From Lachnospiraceae bacterium (lineage in GTDB: Bacteria > Bacillota > Clostridia > Lachnospirales > Lachnospiraceae), in assembly GCA_014804385.1 (NCBI GenBank), contig JAAUZW010000022.1, positions 41,398-47,854 of the forward strand: a DNA stretch of 6,457 nucleotides. The letters are read 5' to 3'. Shown here one piece after another: positions 1 through 6,453 of the stretch. Below the pieces are notes generated by a model. The model was not told where the DNA came from, made no database searches, and saw only the letters and a program-made list of their open reading frames with translations. Both the position numbers and the translations under genes were made by a program. Position 1 is the first letter of the stretch, and each line of letters opens with the position of its first letter.

Positions 1-435
1 GCCCGTCAGGGTTCCGGGCATTTTCTCCCGCGCCAGACATTCCCACTCCCCGGCAGTCTGCCATACCGCGAACCCGCAGCCTGCCATATCGCTGTCTGTC
101 TCAAGCAAGATGTTATACAGCCCCTTCAACACCCCCGGACGCAGTCTGTCGTCGGCATCCACAAACATAACATACGCACCACGCGCCTGTTCCAGTCCTC
201 TATTGCGCGACACCGAAACACCCAGGTCAGTCAGAGTGATCACCCGCAGATTCTCATACTGCATACACAACCGGCTGCAGATTTCCGCCGTTGCGTCCGT
301 GGACCCGTCATTTATCACAAGAATCTCCAGCTCCTCATAATCCTGCGTGGCGATACTCACTATGCACTTTTCCAGATATGCCTCCCCATTGTGAACAGGG
401 ATGATCACGCTGATCAACGATTCATTCATTTTCAT
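1..435 (-). CDS. GT2-family glycosyltransferase, N-terminal part (cut by window edge)
   Basis: The 145 codons visible here encode the N-terminal nucleotide-sugar-binding half of a GT-A fold, family 2 glycosyltransferase. Such enzymes are cytosolic and transfer a sugar from a nucleotide donor to a lipid-linked glycan. The opening beta strand reads SLISVIIPVHN (about residues 6-16). NDGSTD follows at 42-47 and the metal-binding DxD-type motif DADD is at 93-96, preceded by the usual SxSRNRGL segment. All of these match the family. The protein runs off the window at position 1, so the catalytic-base region and C-terminus are unseen. The chosen start (MKMNES) has GGAG 9 bases upstream; a second ATG two codons in (MNES) is spaced less well. 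The start lies inside the end of the preceding GT4 gene with a 14-base overlap, so the two are probably co-transcribed and translationally coupled. The transferred sugar cannot be read from sequence. Confidence 0.93.
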   Translation of the reverse strand, partial: MKMNESLISVIIPVHNGEAYLEKCIVSIATQDYEELEILVINDGSTDATAEICSRLCMQYENLRVITLTDLGVSVSRNRGLEQARGAYVMFVDADDRLRPGVLKGLYNILLETDSDMAGCGFAVWQTAGEWECLAREKMPGTLTG

Positions 436-1504
436 GACGCTGTTCTCCGCGGCAAATTGACTCATATACGGCAAGAAGCTGCTTTATGTTATCTTCTATG
501 GAAAATTCATGCCCTATTTTCCCGCGGGCATTTTCACCCAGCCTCCGGCACAATTCAGGCTCCGCAAGCAATCTGCACAGACCTTTCTCAAGTGTCTTTG
601 TATCCTGCGGCATCGCAAAAATCCCCGTCTCATCTTCTATGATCATATCGGGGATGCCCCCTATTCTGGATGCCACGATTCCGCAGGCATTAGCCATAGC
701 TTCCAGTATGGAGACGGGCTGCCCCTCAAAATAGGAGGGCATTACAAAAATATCACACTCCTCCAGATATTTCCGCTTTGTTGCTCCGCCAATCCAGCCA
801 AGATCGGTGACGTAATCCTTCAATGTCACGGCTTCCGCTTTCAATTCCTGATCTTCCCATATCCCACCAAGATACAAATGCACATCCGGGTACTTTTCCT
901 TAATCTTCGGCATGACAGCAAGCAGTTCCCCGATGCCTTTTTCCTTACACATTCTCCCCAAAAATAATATCTTGTGAACCCCATACTGCTTCTTCTCCAA
1001 CACCGGAAGCTGTATGGCATTCGGAAATACCGTGATCTTATCCCGTTCAATGATCGTACCGAAGAAATCTTTCCACGCCGTGCCCAATACAAGAAAAGCA
1101 TCTCCTATGGAGAGTAACTTCTTCACTCTCCTTCTGCCGGCATCAGATAAATCCTTCTCATAAAACTCCATAAAGTTCCCGCCGTGCTGGTGAATGACAA
1201 TTTTTTTACGATAGATTCCTGCTGTTCTGACAAAAACGGATTTCCGATAGTAGCTGGCATCCGATGCCATATTTACATGGACGATGTCATATTTCGGCAG
1301 CTTTATGAGGAAACGGAAATATGCTTTCACCGCACAGACTAATTTCTTCCATTTAGAGCCATCCACCATCGTGCCAATGTAGCATAGTTCAATCCGCTTA
1401 TCCAACCCTGCATCATAATAATTATTGACTACGCCGGATATTCCGCCATGCACACTTCTGTCAGGACCGATCATCAATACTTTCAGTCTGTCTTTTTCCA
1501 TCAT
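422..1504 (-). CDS. GT4-family (GT-B fold) glycosyltransferase
   Basis: A retaining GT-B glycosyltransferase of family GT4, 360 aa from this start, which is typical for the family. It would add a sugar from a nucleotide donor to the growing undecaprenyl-linked glycan on the cytoplasmic side. Visible landmarks are a glycine-rich N-terminal acceptor loop (HGGISGVVNN, about 19-28), HQHGGN near 105-110 carrying candidate catalytic histidines, and FLGRMCKEKG at 181-190 with the Arg/Lys pair that binds donor phosphate. The E-x7-E signature is FEGQPVSILEA with E260 and E268, followed by GGIPDMI and ETG. The start at 1504 was chosen because its ATG overlaps the TGA of the upstream sugar phosphotransferase (ATGA) and has AAGG 6 bases upstream. 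An in-frame ATG at 1534 would give 370 aa but has no good ribosome site. A third ATG directly follows the first. This is the second gene of the leftward operon. Substrate specificity is not inferable. Confidence 0.95.
   Translation of the reverse strand: MMEKDRLKVLMIGPDRSVHGGISGVVNNYYDAGLDKRIELCYIGTMVDGSKWKKLVCAVKAYFRFLIKLPKYDIVHVNMASDASYYRKSVFVRTAGIYRKKIVIHQHGGNFMEFYEKDLSDAGRRRVKKLLSIGDAFLVLGTAWKDFFGTIIERDKITVFPNAIQLPVLEKKQYGVHKILFLGRMCKEKGIGELLAVMPKIKEKYPDVHLYLGGIWEDQELKAEAVTLKDYVTDLGWIGGATKRKYLEECDIFVMPSYFEGQPVSILEAMANACGIVASRIGGIPDMIIEDETGIFAMPQDTKTLEKGLCRLLAEPELCRRLGENARGKIGHEFSIEDNIKQLLAVYESICRGEQRHENE
445..448 (-). promoter_or_regulatory. ribosome binding site of the GT2 gene, inside the GT4 gene
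   Basis: The minus strand reads GGAG 9 bases before the ATG at 435. It lies within the last codons of the GT4 gene and decides the start MKMNES over the ATG two codons later. Confidence 0.6.
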
Positions 1505-2913
1505 TTTGAGCCTTTCCCTGTCAGCACGACCCATACCGTCCGGAGCAGGATCTTGATATCCAACCCCAACGTCCAGTTGTCGATGTATTCCAGATCCAGC
1601 TTCACTACCTCGTCAAAATCCACGATCTCACTGCGCCCACTGATCTGCCACAGGCCGGTAAGCCCGGGCGTCATGCTGATCCGTCTCCGGTAATGAGAAT
1701 TATACTGCTCAAACTCCCCTTCCGTCGGCGGTCTGGTGCCCACCAGACTCATATCGCCCCGGACAATATTAAAAAACTGCGGCAGCTCATCTATGCTTGT
1801 CTTTCTGATAAATTTTCCGACTCTTGTGATCCGCGGATCGTTCTCCATCTTGAACATCAATCCATGCATTTCATTCTGCGTTTCCAGCTCTTTCTTGCGT
1901 TCTTCCGCATCGATATACATGGAGCGGAATTTGTAGATTTTAAATCTTCTTCCATTCTTGCCGATTCTGGTCTGCGCGAAGAAAACTGGTCCCGGCGAAT
2001 CCAAGCGAATGGCGATTGCCACAAAGGGAGTGATAACAATTGTTATTAAACTTCCTGCCAAACCGCCCAGAATATCGATCAGTCGTTTGACAACCATGCG
2101 TCTGTAGTCGAAATGATTGATCGAGTATGTCACCACTGTATATCCCGCAAAGCTCCCCACTCTCACTTCCTTCTGCGGCCGTTCAATGATATCTATATTG
2201 TAATGGCATGCAATCCCCATGGATTCCAGATCATAGATCATATGCTTCACATATTCTTTATCCTCTTCCGGCAGATTGATGAATACCTCGTCAAGCGGCA
2301 TCTGCCTCGCCAGATCCAACACATCCTTCCCGGCGGCATTTACTTTGATCCCGTCAATCACCGCACCTTTGCGGTCCACATCCACACAGGCGAGCGCCAC
2401 GATCTCATAGTTGATATCCATAGCCTCCTTCAGACTGGACACCGTCTTATCCAGCACGGAATCTTTTGTAATGATCATAATCTTCACAATATTGGACTTC
2501 GAGGTGAAATAAATGCGCAATGCCTTTTTCATCCCGATCCTCGCACCCCATACGATGAAAATATTCAAGACCGCAAAATATCCCATTACAAGACGTGAAA
2601 CGTCGGAGCCTCTCTGCAGCATGAACAAAAAAGCCATAACTGACAATTCCATAAATACATTAAATTTTATGACCGCCACGAACTCAACGAGGACACCTCG
2701 CTTCAGAAATTCCCTGTTCCAGTCAAACAGGAAGCTGTAGATCGTACAAAACAACAGAAAACCGATGTATACCACAAAGTGAAGTTCCGGCTCATCGACC
2801 CGCCTGAATTTGTGAAAACGTATTAAAATAGCAATTGTATATGAGACAGTAATACTGACCAGATCCATAAAGAGGAGCCAGTATCCCTCTATTATTTTCA
2901 TTTTACGGTTCAT
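1501..2913 (-). CDS. polyprenyl-phosphate sugar phosphotransferase (initiating transferase, WbaP/CpsE-like)
   Basis: This 470-aa protein is a long-form bacterial sugar transferase (polyprenyl glycosylphosphotransferase). The family transfers a hexose- or HexNAc-1-phosphate from a nucleotide sugar to undecaprenyl phosphate, the committed step of exopolysaccharide or capsule assembly. The N-terminus has four hydrophobic segments (about 11-31, 44-63, 84-99, 108-124). A cytosolic Rossmann-like CoA_binding_3-type region follows (about 141-245). The C-terminal catalytic domain begins at KRLIDILGG (276-284). Its re-entrant membrane helix is near 281-303, with DSPGPVFF (305-312), KFRSM (328-332), the catalytic Asp-Glu pair in SIDELPQF (D375-E376), DMSLVGTRP (387-395) and TPGLTGLWQISGR (415-427). 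All family motifs are intact and the length is normal. The ATG has GAGGG 6 bases upstream. It is the first gene of the operon and overlaps the GT4 gene by 4 bases. Which sugar it uses is unknown. Confidence 0.97.
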   Translation of the reverse strand: MNRKMKIIEGYWLLFMDLVSITVSYTIAILIRFHKFRRVDEPELHFVVYIGFLLFCTIYSFLFDWNREFLKRGVLVEFVAVIKFNVFMELSVMAFLFMLQRGSDVSRLVMGYFAVLNIFIVWGARIGMKKALRIYFTSKSNIVKIMIITKDSVLDKTVSSLKEAMDINYEIVALACVDVDRKGAVIDGIKVNAAGKDVLDLARQMPLDEVFINLPEEDKEYVKHMIYDLESMGIACHYNIDIIERPQKEVRVGSFAGYTVVTYSINHFDYRRMVVKRLIDILGGLAGSLITIVITPFVAIAIRLDSPGPVFFAQTRIGKNGRRFKIYKFRSMYIDAEERKKELETQNEMHGLMFKMENDPRITRVGKFIRKTSIDELPQFFNIVRGDMSLVGTRPPTEGEFEQYNSHYRRRISMTPGLTGLWQISGRSEIVDFDEVVKLDLEYIDNWTLGLDIKILLRTVWVVLTGKGSK

Positions 2914-2917
2914 TCCG

Positions 2918-2924
2918 ATCCCTC
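2918..2924 (-). promoter_or_regulatory. ribosome binding site of the sugar phosphotransferase
   Basis: The minus strand reads GAGGGAT just before the ATG at 2913. The GAGGG core is 6 bases from the start codon, which supports that start over the in-frame ATG four codons further in. Confidence 0.75.
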
Positions 2925-2963
2925 AGACAATTCTATTTGTTATTAAAAACAATATATCAATTT

Positions 2964-2992
2964 AGAATACCATTTTTTTGGGGAAATTTCAA
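2964..2992 (-). promoter_or_regulatory. sigma-A-type promoter of the leftward glycan operon
   Basis: On the minus strand a -35 box TTGAAA (2987-2992) is separated by 17 bases from a -10 box TATTCT (2964-2969). A TG placed one base before the -10 gives an extended -10. Transcription would begin near 2957, leaving a leader of about 44 bases before the sugar phosphotransferase ATG. The spacing is ideal and each box has few mismatches to consensus. The location in the divergent intergenic region supports it. It was found by eye and not tested. Confidence 0.65.
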
Positions 2993-3019
2993 TCTATACT
3001 AACCTTGAGTTTCCGTAAA

Positions 3020-3048
3020 TTGACAATTCTCCATATAAGAACTAAAAT
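3020..3048 (+). promoter_or_regulatory. sigma-A-type promoter of the CotH-family gene
   Basis: A perfect -35 TTGACA (3020-3025) is followed after exactly 17 bases by TAAAAT (3043-3048), one mismatch from the -10 consensus. Transcription would start near 3055, giving a short leader of about 29 bases that holds the ribosome site. The match is to the housekeeping sigma factor. No sporulation-sigma pattern was recognised, although CotH homologues in Bacillus are sporulation genes. The -35 boxes of this and the leftward promoter are back to back with 27 bases between them. Confidence 0.75.
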
Positions 3049-3071
3049 GAATCTTAAATGAAACGCAAAAT

Positions 3072-3077
3072 GGGGAG
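3072..3077 (+). promoter_or_regulatory. ribosome binding site of the CotH-family gene
   Basis: GGGGAG lies 6 bases before the ATG at 3084. This fixes that start, which is followed at once by a positively charged stretch and a hydrophobic segment as expected for an export signal. Confidence 0.8.
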
Positions 3078-3083
3078 AATAAC

Positions 3084-4967
3084 ATGCGAAAAAAGCTGCT
3101 ATGTCTTTGCACACTCATAATACTTTCTTTATTCGGCATTTTCGTGCTGCTGTATGGGGAAACCAAAAATGAATTGTGTATCAGCATGCAAAACAACATT
3201 ATCATAACAATAGATACAAACGGCAGCAAAAGAGATATTTATCCATATTTAAATCCCATAGATGGATTGACCTATTTTTTTCTGCCCGCATATGTAGACG
3301 ATAATACCATTTATATCAAATCTCCTTTAGGAAAAACAGTCACACTCAACGGTGAACCGTTAAAAAACCGTTATAAATTAGAATGGCAGAATAACGAAAT
3401 CTATAATTTATCAATTACTGACAGTATATCCTCTCCCGGCTCCGAATATCAGATTGTGTTCATGAAATCAGCCAATCTTCCCACCATTTTTATCGAAACG
3501 CAAAGCGGCAGCATGGAATATCTCCATGAAAACAAGGAAAATAGAGAGCCGGGACAAATTTGTATCATGGAAGAAAATGGGGAGCTTTCGTACAGCGGTA
3601 ATCTGGAATCCATTTCGGGAAGAGGAAATTCCACATGGGGATACGATAAAAAGCCATATCATATCAAGCTCAAAAAGGAAAAAGCGCTTCTCGGCATGGA
3701 TCAGGGAAAGAACTGGTACTTACTGCCTGTTTATATAGAAAAAAACCGAATGAATACGAAAGTAGCATTAAATATTGCTTCTAAACTCGGACTCTCCTTT
3801 ACCTCAGAATGTACATGGATCGATCTATACTTAAACGGCGAGTATAGTGGCAATTATCTGTTGTGTGAGTCAATTACCGTTGATGAAGGAAGAATTGCCA
3901 TCCATAATCTTGAAAAAGAAAACAAGGCTAAAAATCCAAATATTGATGAGAGCGGGGTATTCACCACAGATTTATATAAAGGCTGCGAACTTGCACATGG
4001 TGATAATATCAATGGCGGGTACTTGATTGAAAAAGACGTCCCGGCCAATTATGACAATGAAATATCCGGATTTCAAACAACTTCCGACGCTTATTTTGTC
4101 TTGAAATCTCCTGAACACGCATCAAGGGAGCAGGTCGAGTACATTATGGACTATTTTCAGACAATTGAAAATATGATTGCCAACAATACTCCTGATTATG
4201 CTAATTATATTGATTTAGATTCTTTTGCAGCACGGTTTCTGATAGAAGAAATTTCTTTAAACTGGGATGCTGATACTACAAGCATGTTTTTTTACAAAAA
4301 TAAAGACAGTAATTTATTATATGCAGGTCCTGTCTGGGACTTCGACAGTTCTATGGGATGGGGAAAAGAAGATTACCATAACTGGAGCAATTATGAATAT
4401 TCCATAATCGATGCATACAAGGACCGTAAGGGAGTTAATAGCTTAAACTGGCATACCATGCTATATGAGAATGAGGAATTTTATAATAAAGTGACTGCCG
4501 ACTTTCAAGAGCTCCTTCCCTATATGGAAACATTATTAGAGACCACCATTGATGAATATGCGGATACTGTCAGAGTATCGACTCTGATGGATGAGATACG
4601 GTGGCAGTATACCTATTCTACTTCTACCAACAGAGGACATTATGCTGATTTTGACAGCAGCGTAAGATATTTAAAATATTATCTGGCTAAACGCCTGAAT
4701 TACTTATGTCAAAAATGGCAGATCCCCTATAAGGAATTTGCAACTGCCGGAAACGGGGAACTCCATGAAGTATCTTTTGTCTGTGATAACACATGCATAG
4801 AAACCCGATTGGTACTTGATGGGGAAACCATGGCAAACCTGCCTCCCCTGGATGAAACAAAATACATTGGCTGGTATTTTCCGTATAATGAAGAGAAATA
4901 TTTCAGTCAAATGCCCATCTTTACGGATTGCACATTATATGCCAAAAAAGCGGAAGAAACTCCGTGA
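3084..4967 (+). CDS. CotH-family kinase-like protein, membrane-anchored, with C-terminal InlB B-repeat-like module
   Basis: A 627-aa protein with the CotH kinase domain (the family of the Bacillus spore-coat protein kinase). MRKK plus a hydrophobic stretch (about 5-24) looks like a signal anchor. No lipobox or clear cleavage site is seen, so the rest probably faces outside. Residues about 30-140 are beta-rich and resemble a cadherin-like sandwich; this is weak. The CotH core then shows GRGNSTWG (179-186), KKPYHIKL (189-196), WIDLYLNGEYSGNYLLCE (245-262) and GGYLIEKD (311-318). It continues with NWDAD (393-397) as the probable catalytic loop and WDFDSSMGW (418-426) as the probable metal-binding motif. 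Residues about 562-621 resemble a divergent InlB B-repeat (GWYFP, then FTDCTLYAKK). There is no LPxTG sorting signal. It stands alone on the plus strand between leftward glycosyltransferase genes, with its own promoter and lower GC than the operon on its left. The kinase family assignment is firm; the substrate, and even kinase activity outside the cell, are unknown. Confidence 0.92.
   Translation: MRKKLLCLCTLIILSLFGIFVLLYGETKNELCISMQNNIIITIDTNGSKRDIYPYLNPIDGLTYFFLPAYVDDNTIYIKSPLGKTVTLNGEPLKNRYKLEWQNNEIYNLSITDSISSPGSEYQIVFMKSANLPTIFIETQSGSMEYLHENKENREPGQICIMEENGELSYSGNLESISGRGNSTWGYDKKPYHIKLKKEKALLGMDQGKNWYLLPVYIEKNRMNTKVALNIASKLGLSFTSECTWIDLYLNGEYSGNYLLCESITVDEGRIAIHNLEKENKAKNPNIDESGVFTTDLYKGCELAHGDNINGGYLIEKDVPANYDNEISGFQTTSDAYFVLKSPEHASREQVEYIMDYFQTIENMIANNTPDYANYIDLDSFAARFLIEEISLNWDADTTSMFFYKNKDSNLLYAGPVWDFDSSMGWGKEDYHNWSNYEYSIIDAYKDRKGVNSLNWHTMLYENEEFYNKVTADFQELLPYMETLLETTIDEYADTVRVSTLMDEIRWQYTYSTSTNRGHYADFDSSVRYLKYYLAKRLNYLCQKWQIPYKEFATAGNGELHEVSFVCDNTCIETRLVLDGETMANLPPLDETKYIGWYFPYNEEKYFSQMPIFTDCTLYAKKAEETP
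4768..4947 (+). other. InlB B-repeat-like (Listeria-Bacteroides repeat) domain at the C-terminus of the CotH protein
   Basis: This encodes about residues 562-621. The pattern is V-S-F, then LVLDGETMANLPPL, then YIGWYFP, then FTDCTLYAK. It follows the family layout of a hydrophobic strand, G-x-x-x-x-x-L/P-x-P, GWY and a closing D-x-T-L-Y-A-K. The usual closing tryptophan is replaced by lysine and the usual GG turn is missing, so it is a divergent single copy. Such repeats occur in exported or surface proteins of Gram-positive bacteria, which supports an extracytoplasmic location. Confidence 0.6.
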
Positions 4968-4992
4968 CCGAAAAAACGCAAAATTTAATATA
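4968..4992. other. 25-base gap between convergent genes, no clear terminator
   Basis: The stop of the CotH gene (TGA, 4965-4967) and the stop of the leftward membrane glycosyltransferase (TAG on the minus strand, 4993-4995) are only 25 AT-rich bases apart. I see no GC-rich stem with a T tract here. A weak 5-bp stem with a 4-base loop (5000-5013) lies just inside the membrane glycosyltransferase gene and has no T run. Transcripts from the two sides may therefore overlap. Confidence 0.5.
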
Positions 4993-6435
4993 CTATTTAA
5001 GTCTATACAGACTATAATCACCATTCTCCACAAAAAGCACATAACTTTCCTGCAATTTCGTTTTAACAATACTATTTTCTATCTCGTTACCCGCCTTTGT
5101 TACAATCCATATAGGCGGATCAGTTTCTAACATCTCCTCAATCTCTGATGCGATCTGCGGCGAAAGCTCCATATAATGCTCCTGCCAGCCGCAATATTTA
5201 CTATATGGCATAATATCTGCAATCGCATACCAACGCATAGGCGTTTCATATCCCCATACCGAATTACGCTCTTCTTCCGGAATGCAATCCGCTATTTCCA
5301 CCGCATATTGATATGCCGTATCGTCACCTGCCTGTCTCAATATGGAAACTCCCGCTTTCATCATCTTATAACCGGGGTAAGCAAAACAAACCAGGACAAC
5401 TGCCGCCAACACAATTTTTGCGGTAGTTTTCTTATCTCCCCATGTTTCTGCCAGTCTCCATATTCCAAACATCATGTTGGGAATGATCAAAATATAATCA
5501 TGAAGCGTACTATTCCCCATTCCAAGCGTGATCATCATACCTGCGGTATTGCATATAACAAGCATCCAAATCTTTTTATTATCTTGCTTAGTCAGGAGAA
5601 ATACCAAAATCGGAAACAAAAGTGTGATCAAAAAAATACCGCCTGTTCCAATCGCATACCCTTCCGTTCCATACACAAACCCAAAGACAAATACACAATA
5701 TAACATACTGTCCATTTCACCATAATATCCAAAATAAAGCAATGGCAATACAAACGCTGCCGCAACTCCCAAAAGAAAAGCGGCTACATTCCCGAAAAAA
5801 TTTCTCCACTTTCTGTTTTTGATCAGGTAAACCGTGACTGTAAGGACAATCGCACATATCAGAACGGAATTAGTGATCCGAATAAGCGCAAGTACCCCAA
5901 AACACACGCCATAGAAAAAACCATACAACGGCTTATGTTCATCCCGCTCCTCCATTATAAAATCCAGGGAAAGATAGACCGGTAAAAGCAAGAAGATCAA
6001 ACTCCATTCCTCCGTCAAGTTACCGCCTTCCATCGTAGACGAGAGCACAATAAATAATGGCAGGCTGACAAGCAGACTACCTATAATTCCTCTGCCGTGA
6101 AAATACTTGCTGAAGATTTTCTGGCACAGAAATAATATAATGCCCATATTAATGCACTGTAATATAAAAATTCCCAACCGGCCGTAACAAATCAGCTGTG
6201 CCGCATATTCCACGAAAAACAGCCACGGTCCTTTCATATCATAAAAATCCCTGTAAGGCAGATATCCTTTCGTCATACCTGCACCCACTAATTGGAAAAA
6301 AGAAGAATCCCAGCCATAGGAATGGGGAAACAACGGACTTGTCATATACGAGAAGCATAAAAGAAAAAGGACACCACCTCCCCATAGCAATATCATTGTC
6401 CATATCGTCTCTTTTTCTAACCTGTCCGTTCTCAT
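4993..6435 (-). CDS. GT-C (GT39/ArnT-like) multi-pass membrane glycosyltransferase
   Basis: A 480-aa integral membrane protein with about eleven hydrophobic segments (near 12-30, 69-85, 88-105, 117-132, 145-162, 171-205, 212-236, 242-256, 262-282, 288-327 and 338-354). A soluble C-terminal tail of about 120 residues follows. The first outer loop carries the GT39/PMT_2-type signature: SYGWDSSFF (39-47, with D43), then GYLPYRDFYDMKGPWLFF (57-74, with D63, D66 and K68). That is where ArnT- and PMT-like enzymes place their acidic catalytic residues. Known members use polyprenyl-phosphate-linked sugars on the outer face of the membrane, so this one probably decorates or extends a surface glycan. 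Donor and acceptor are not readable. The start is the first possible one, because an in-frame TAA lies 3 bases upstream. GGAGG is 13 bases before the ATG, a long spacing. It converges on the CotH gene and may be preceded by another gene outside the window. Confidence 0.88.
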   Translation of the reverse strand: MRTDRLEKETIWTMILLWGGGVLFLLCFSYMTSPLFPHSYGWDSSFFQLVGAGMTKGYLPYRDFYDMKGPWLFFVEYAAQLICYGRLGIFILQCINMGIILFLCQKIFSKYFHGRGIIGSLLVSLPLFIVLSSTMEGGNLTEEWSLIFLLLPVYLSLDFIMEERDEHKPLYGFFYGVCFGVLALIRITNSVLICAIVLTVTVYLIKNRKWRNFFGNVAAFLLGVAAAFVLPLLYFGYYGEMDSMLYCVFVFGFVYGTEGYAIGTGGIFLITLLFPILVFLLTKQDNKKIWMLVICNTAGMMITLGMGNSTLHDYILIIPNMMFGIWRLAETWGDKKTTAKIVLAAVVLVCFAYPGYKMMKAGVSILRQAGDDTAYQYAVEIADCIPEEERNSVWGYETPMRWYAIADIMPYSKYCGWQEHYMELSPQIASEIEEMLETDPPIWIVTKAGNEIENSIVKTKLQESYVLFVENGDYSLYRLK

Positions 6436-6448
6436 CTTTTATTTCCAT

Positions 6449-6453
6449 CCTCC
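6449..6453 (-). promoter_or_regulatory. ribosome binding site of the GT-C glycosyltransferase, unusually far from its start
   Basis: The minus strand reads GGAGG 13 bases before the ATG at 6435. That is longer than the usual 5-9 and could mean weak initiation or coupling to an upstream gene. An ATG touching the GGAGG (6446-6448) is in another frame and too close to be used. Confidence 0.5.

Noticed and set aside
1505..1534. Ten-residue N-terminal extension of the GT4 protein from the ATG at 1534
   Set aside because: It lacks a convincing ribosome site and adds a charged, non-conserved stretch. The ATGA overlap with AAGG 6 bases upstream favours the start at 1504. The longer form cannot be fully excluded.
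2113..2598. 161-codon plus-strand open frame opposite the sugar phosphotransferase, and similar long plus-strand frames at 509-967 and 5176-5703
   Set aside because: They are antisense shadows of well-supported genes, have no ribosome sites, and their translations (rich in His, Pro, Cys and Arg) match no recognisable family.
3058..3120. Short 20-codon open frame (starting MKRKMGRIT) beginning in the leader of the CotH gene and overlapping its start out of frame
   Set aside because: It has no ribosome site, its start is only a few bases from the inferred transcription start, and its composition is not protein-like.
5000..5013. Inverted repeat AGTCT-ATAC-AGACT near the end of the GT-C gene
   Set aside because: The stem is only 5 bp, is AT-containing and has no following T tract on either strand, so it does not qualify as an intrinsic terminator.
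6239..6448. Alternative minus-strand open frame starting at the ATG next to GGAGG (69 codons)
   Set aside because: Its ATG touches the GGAGG with no spacing. The frame overlaps the real membrane protein, which has clear GT39-type motifs and a membrane-protein profile.
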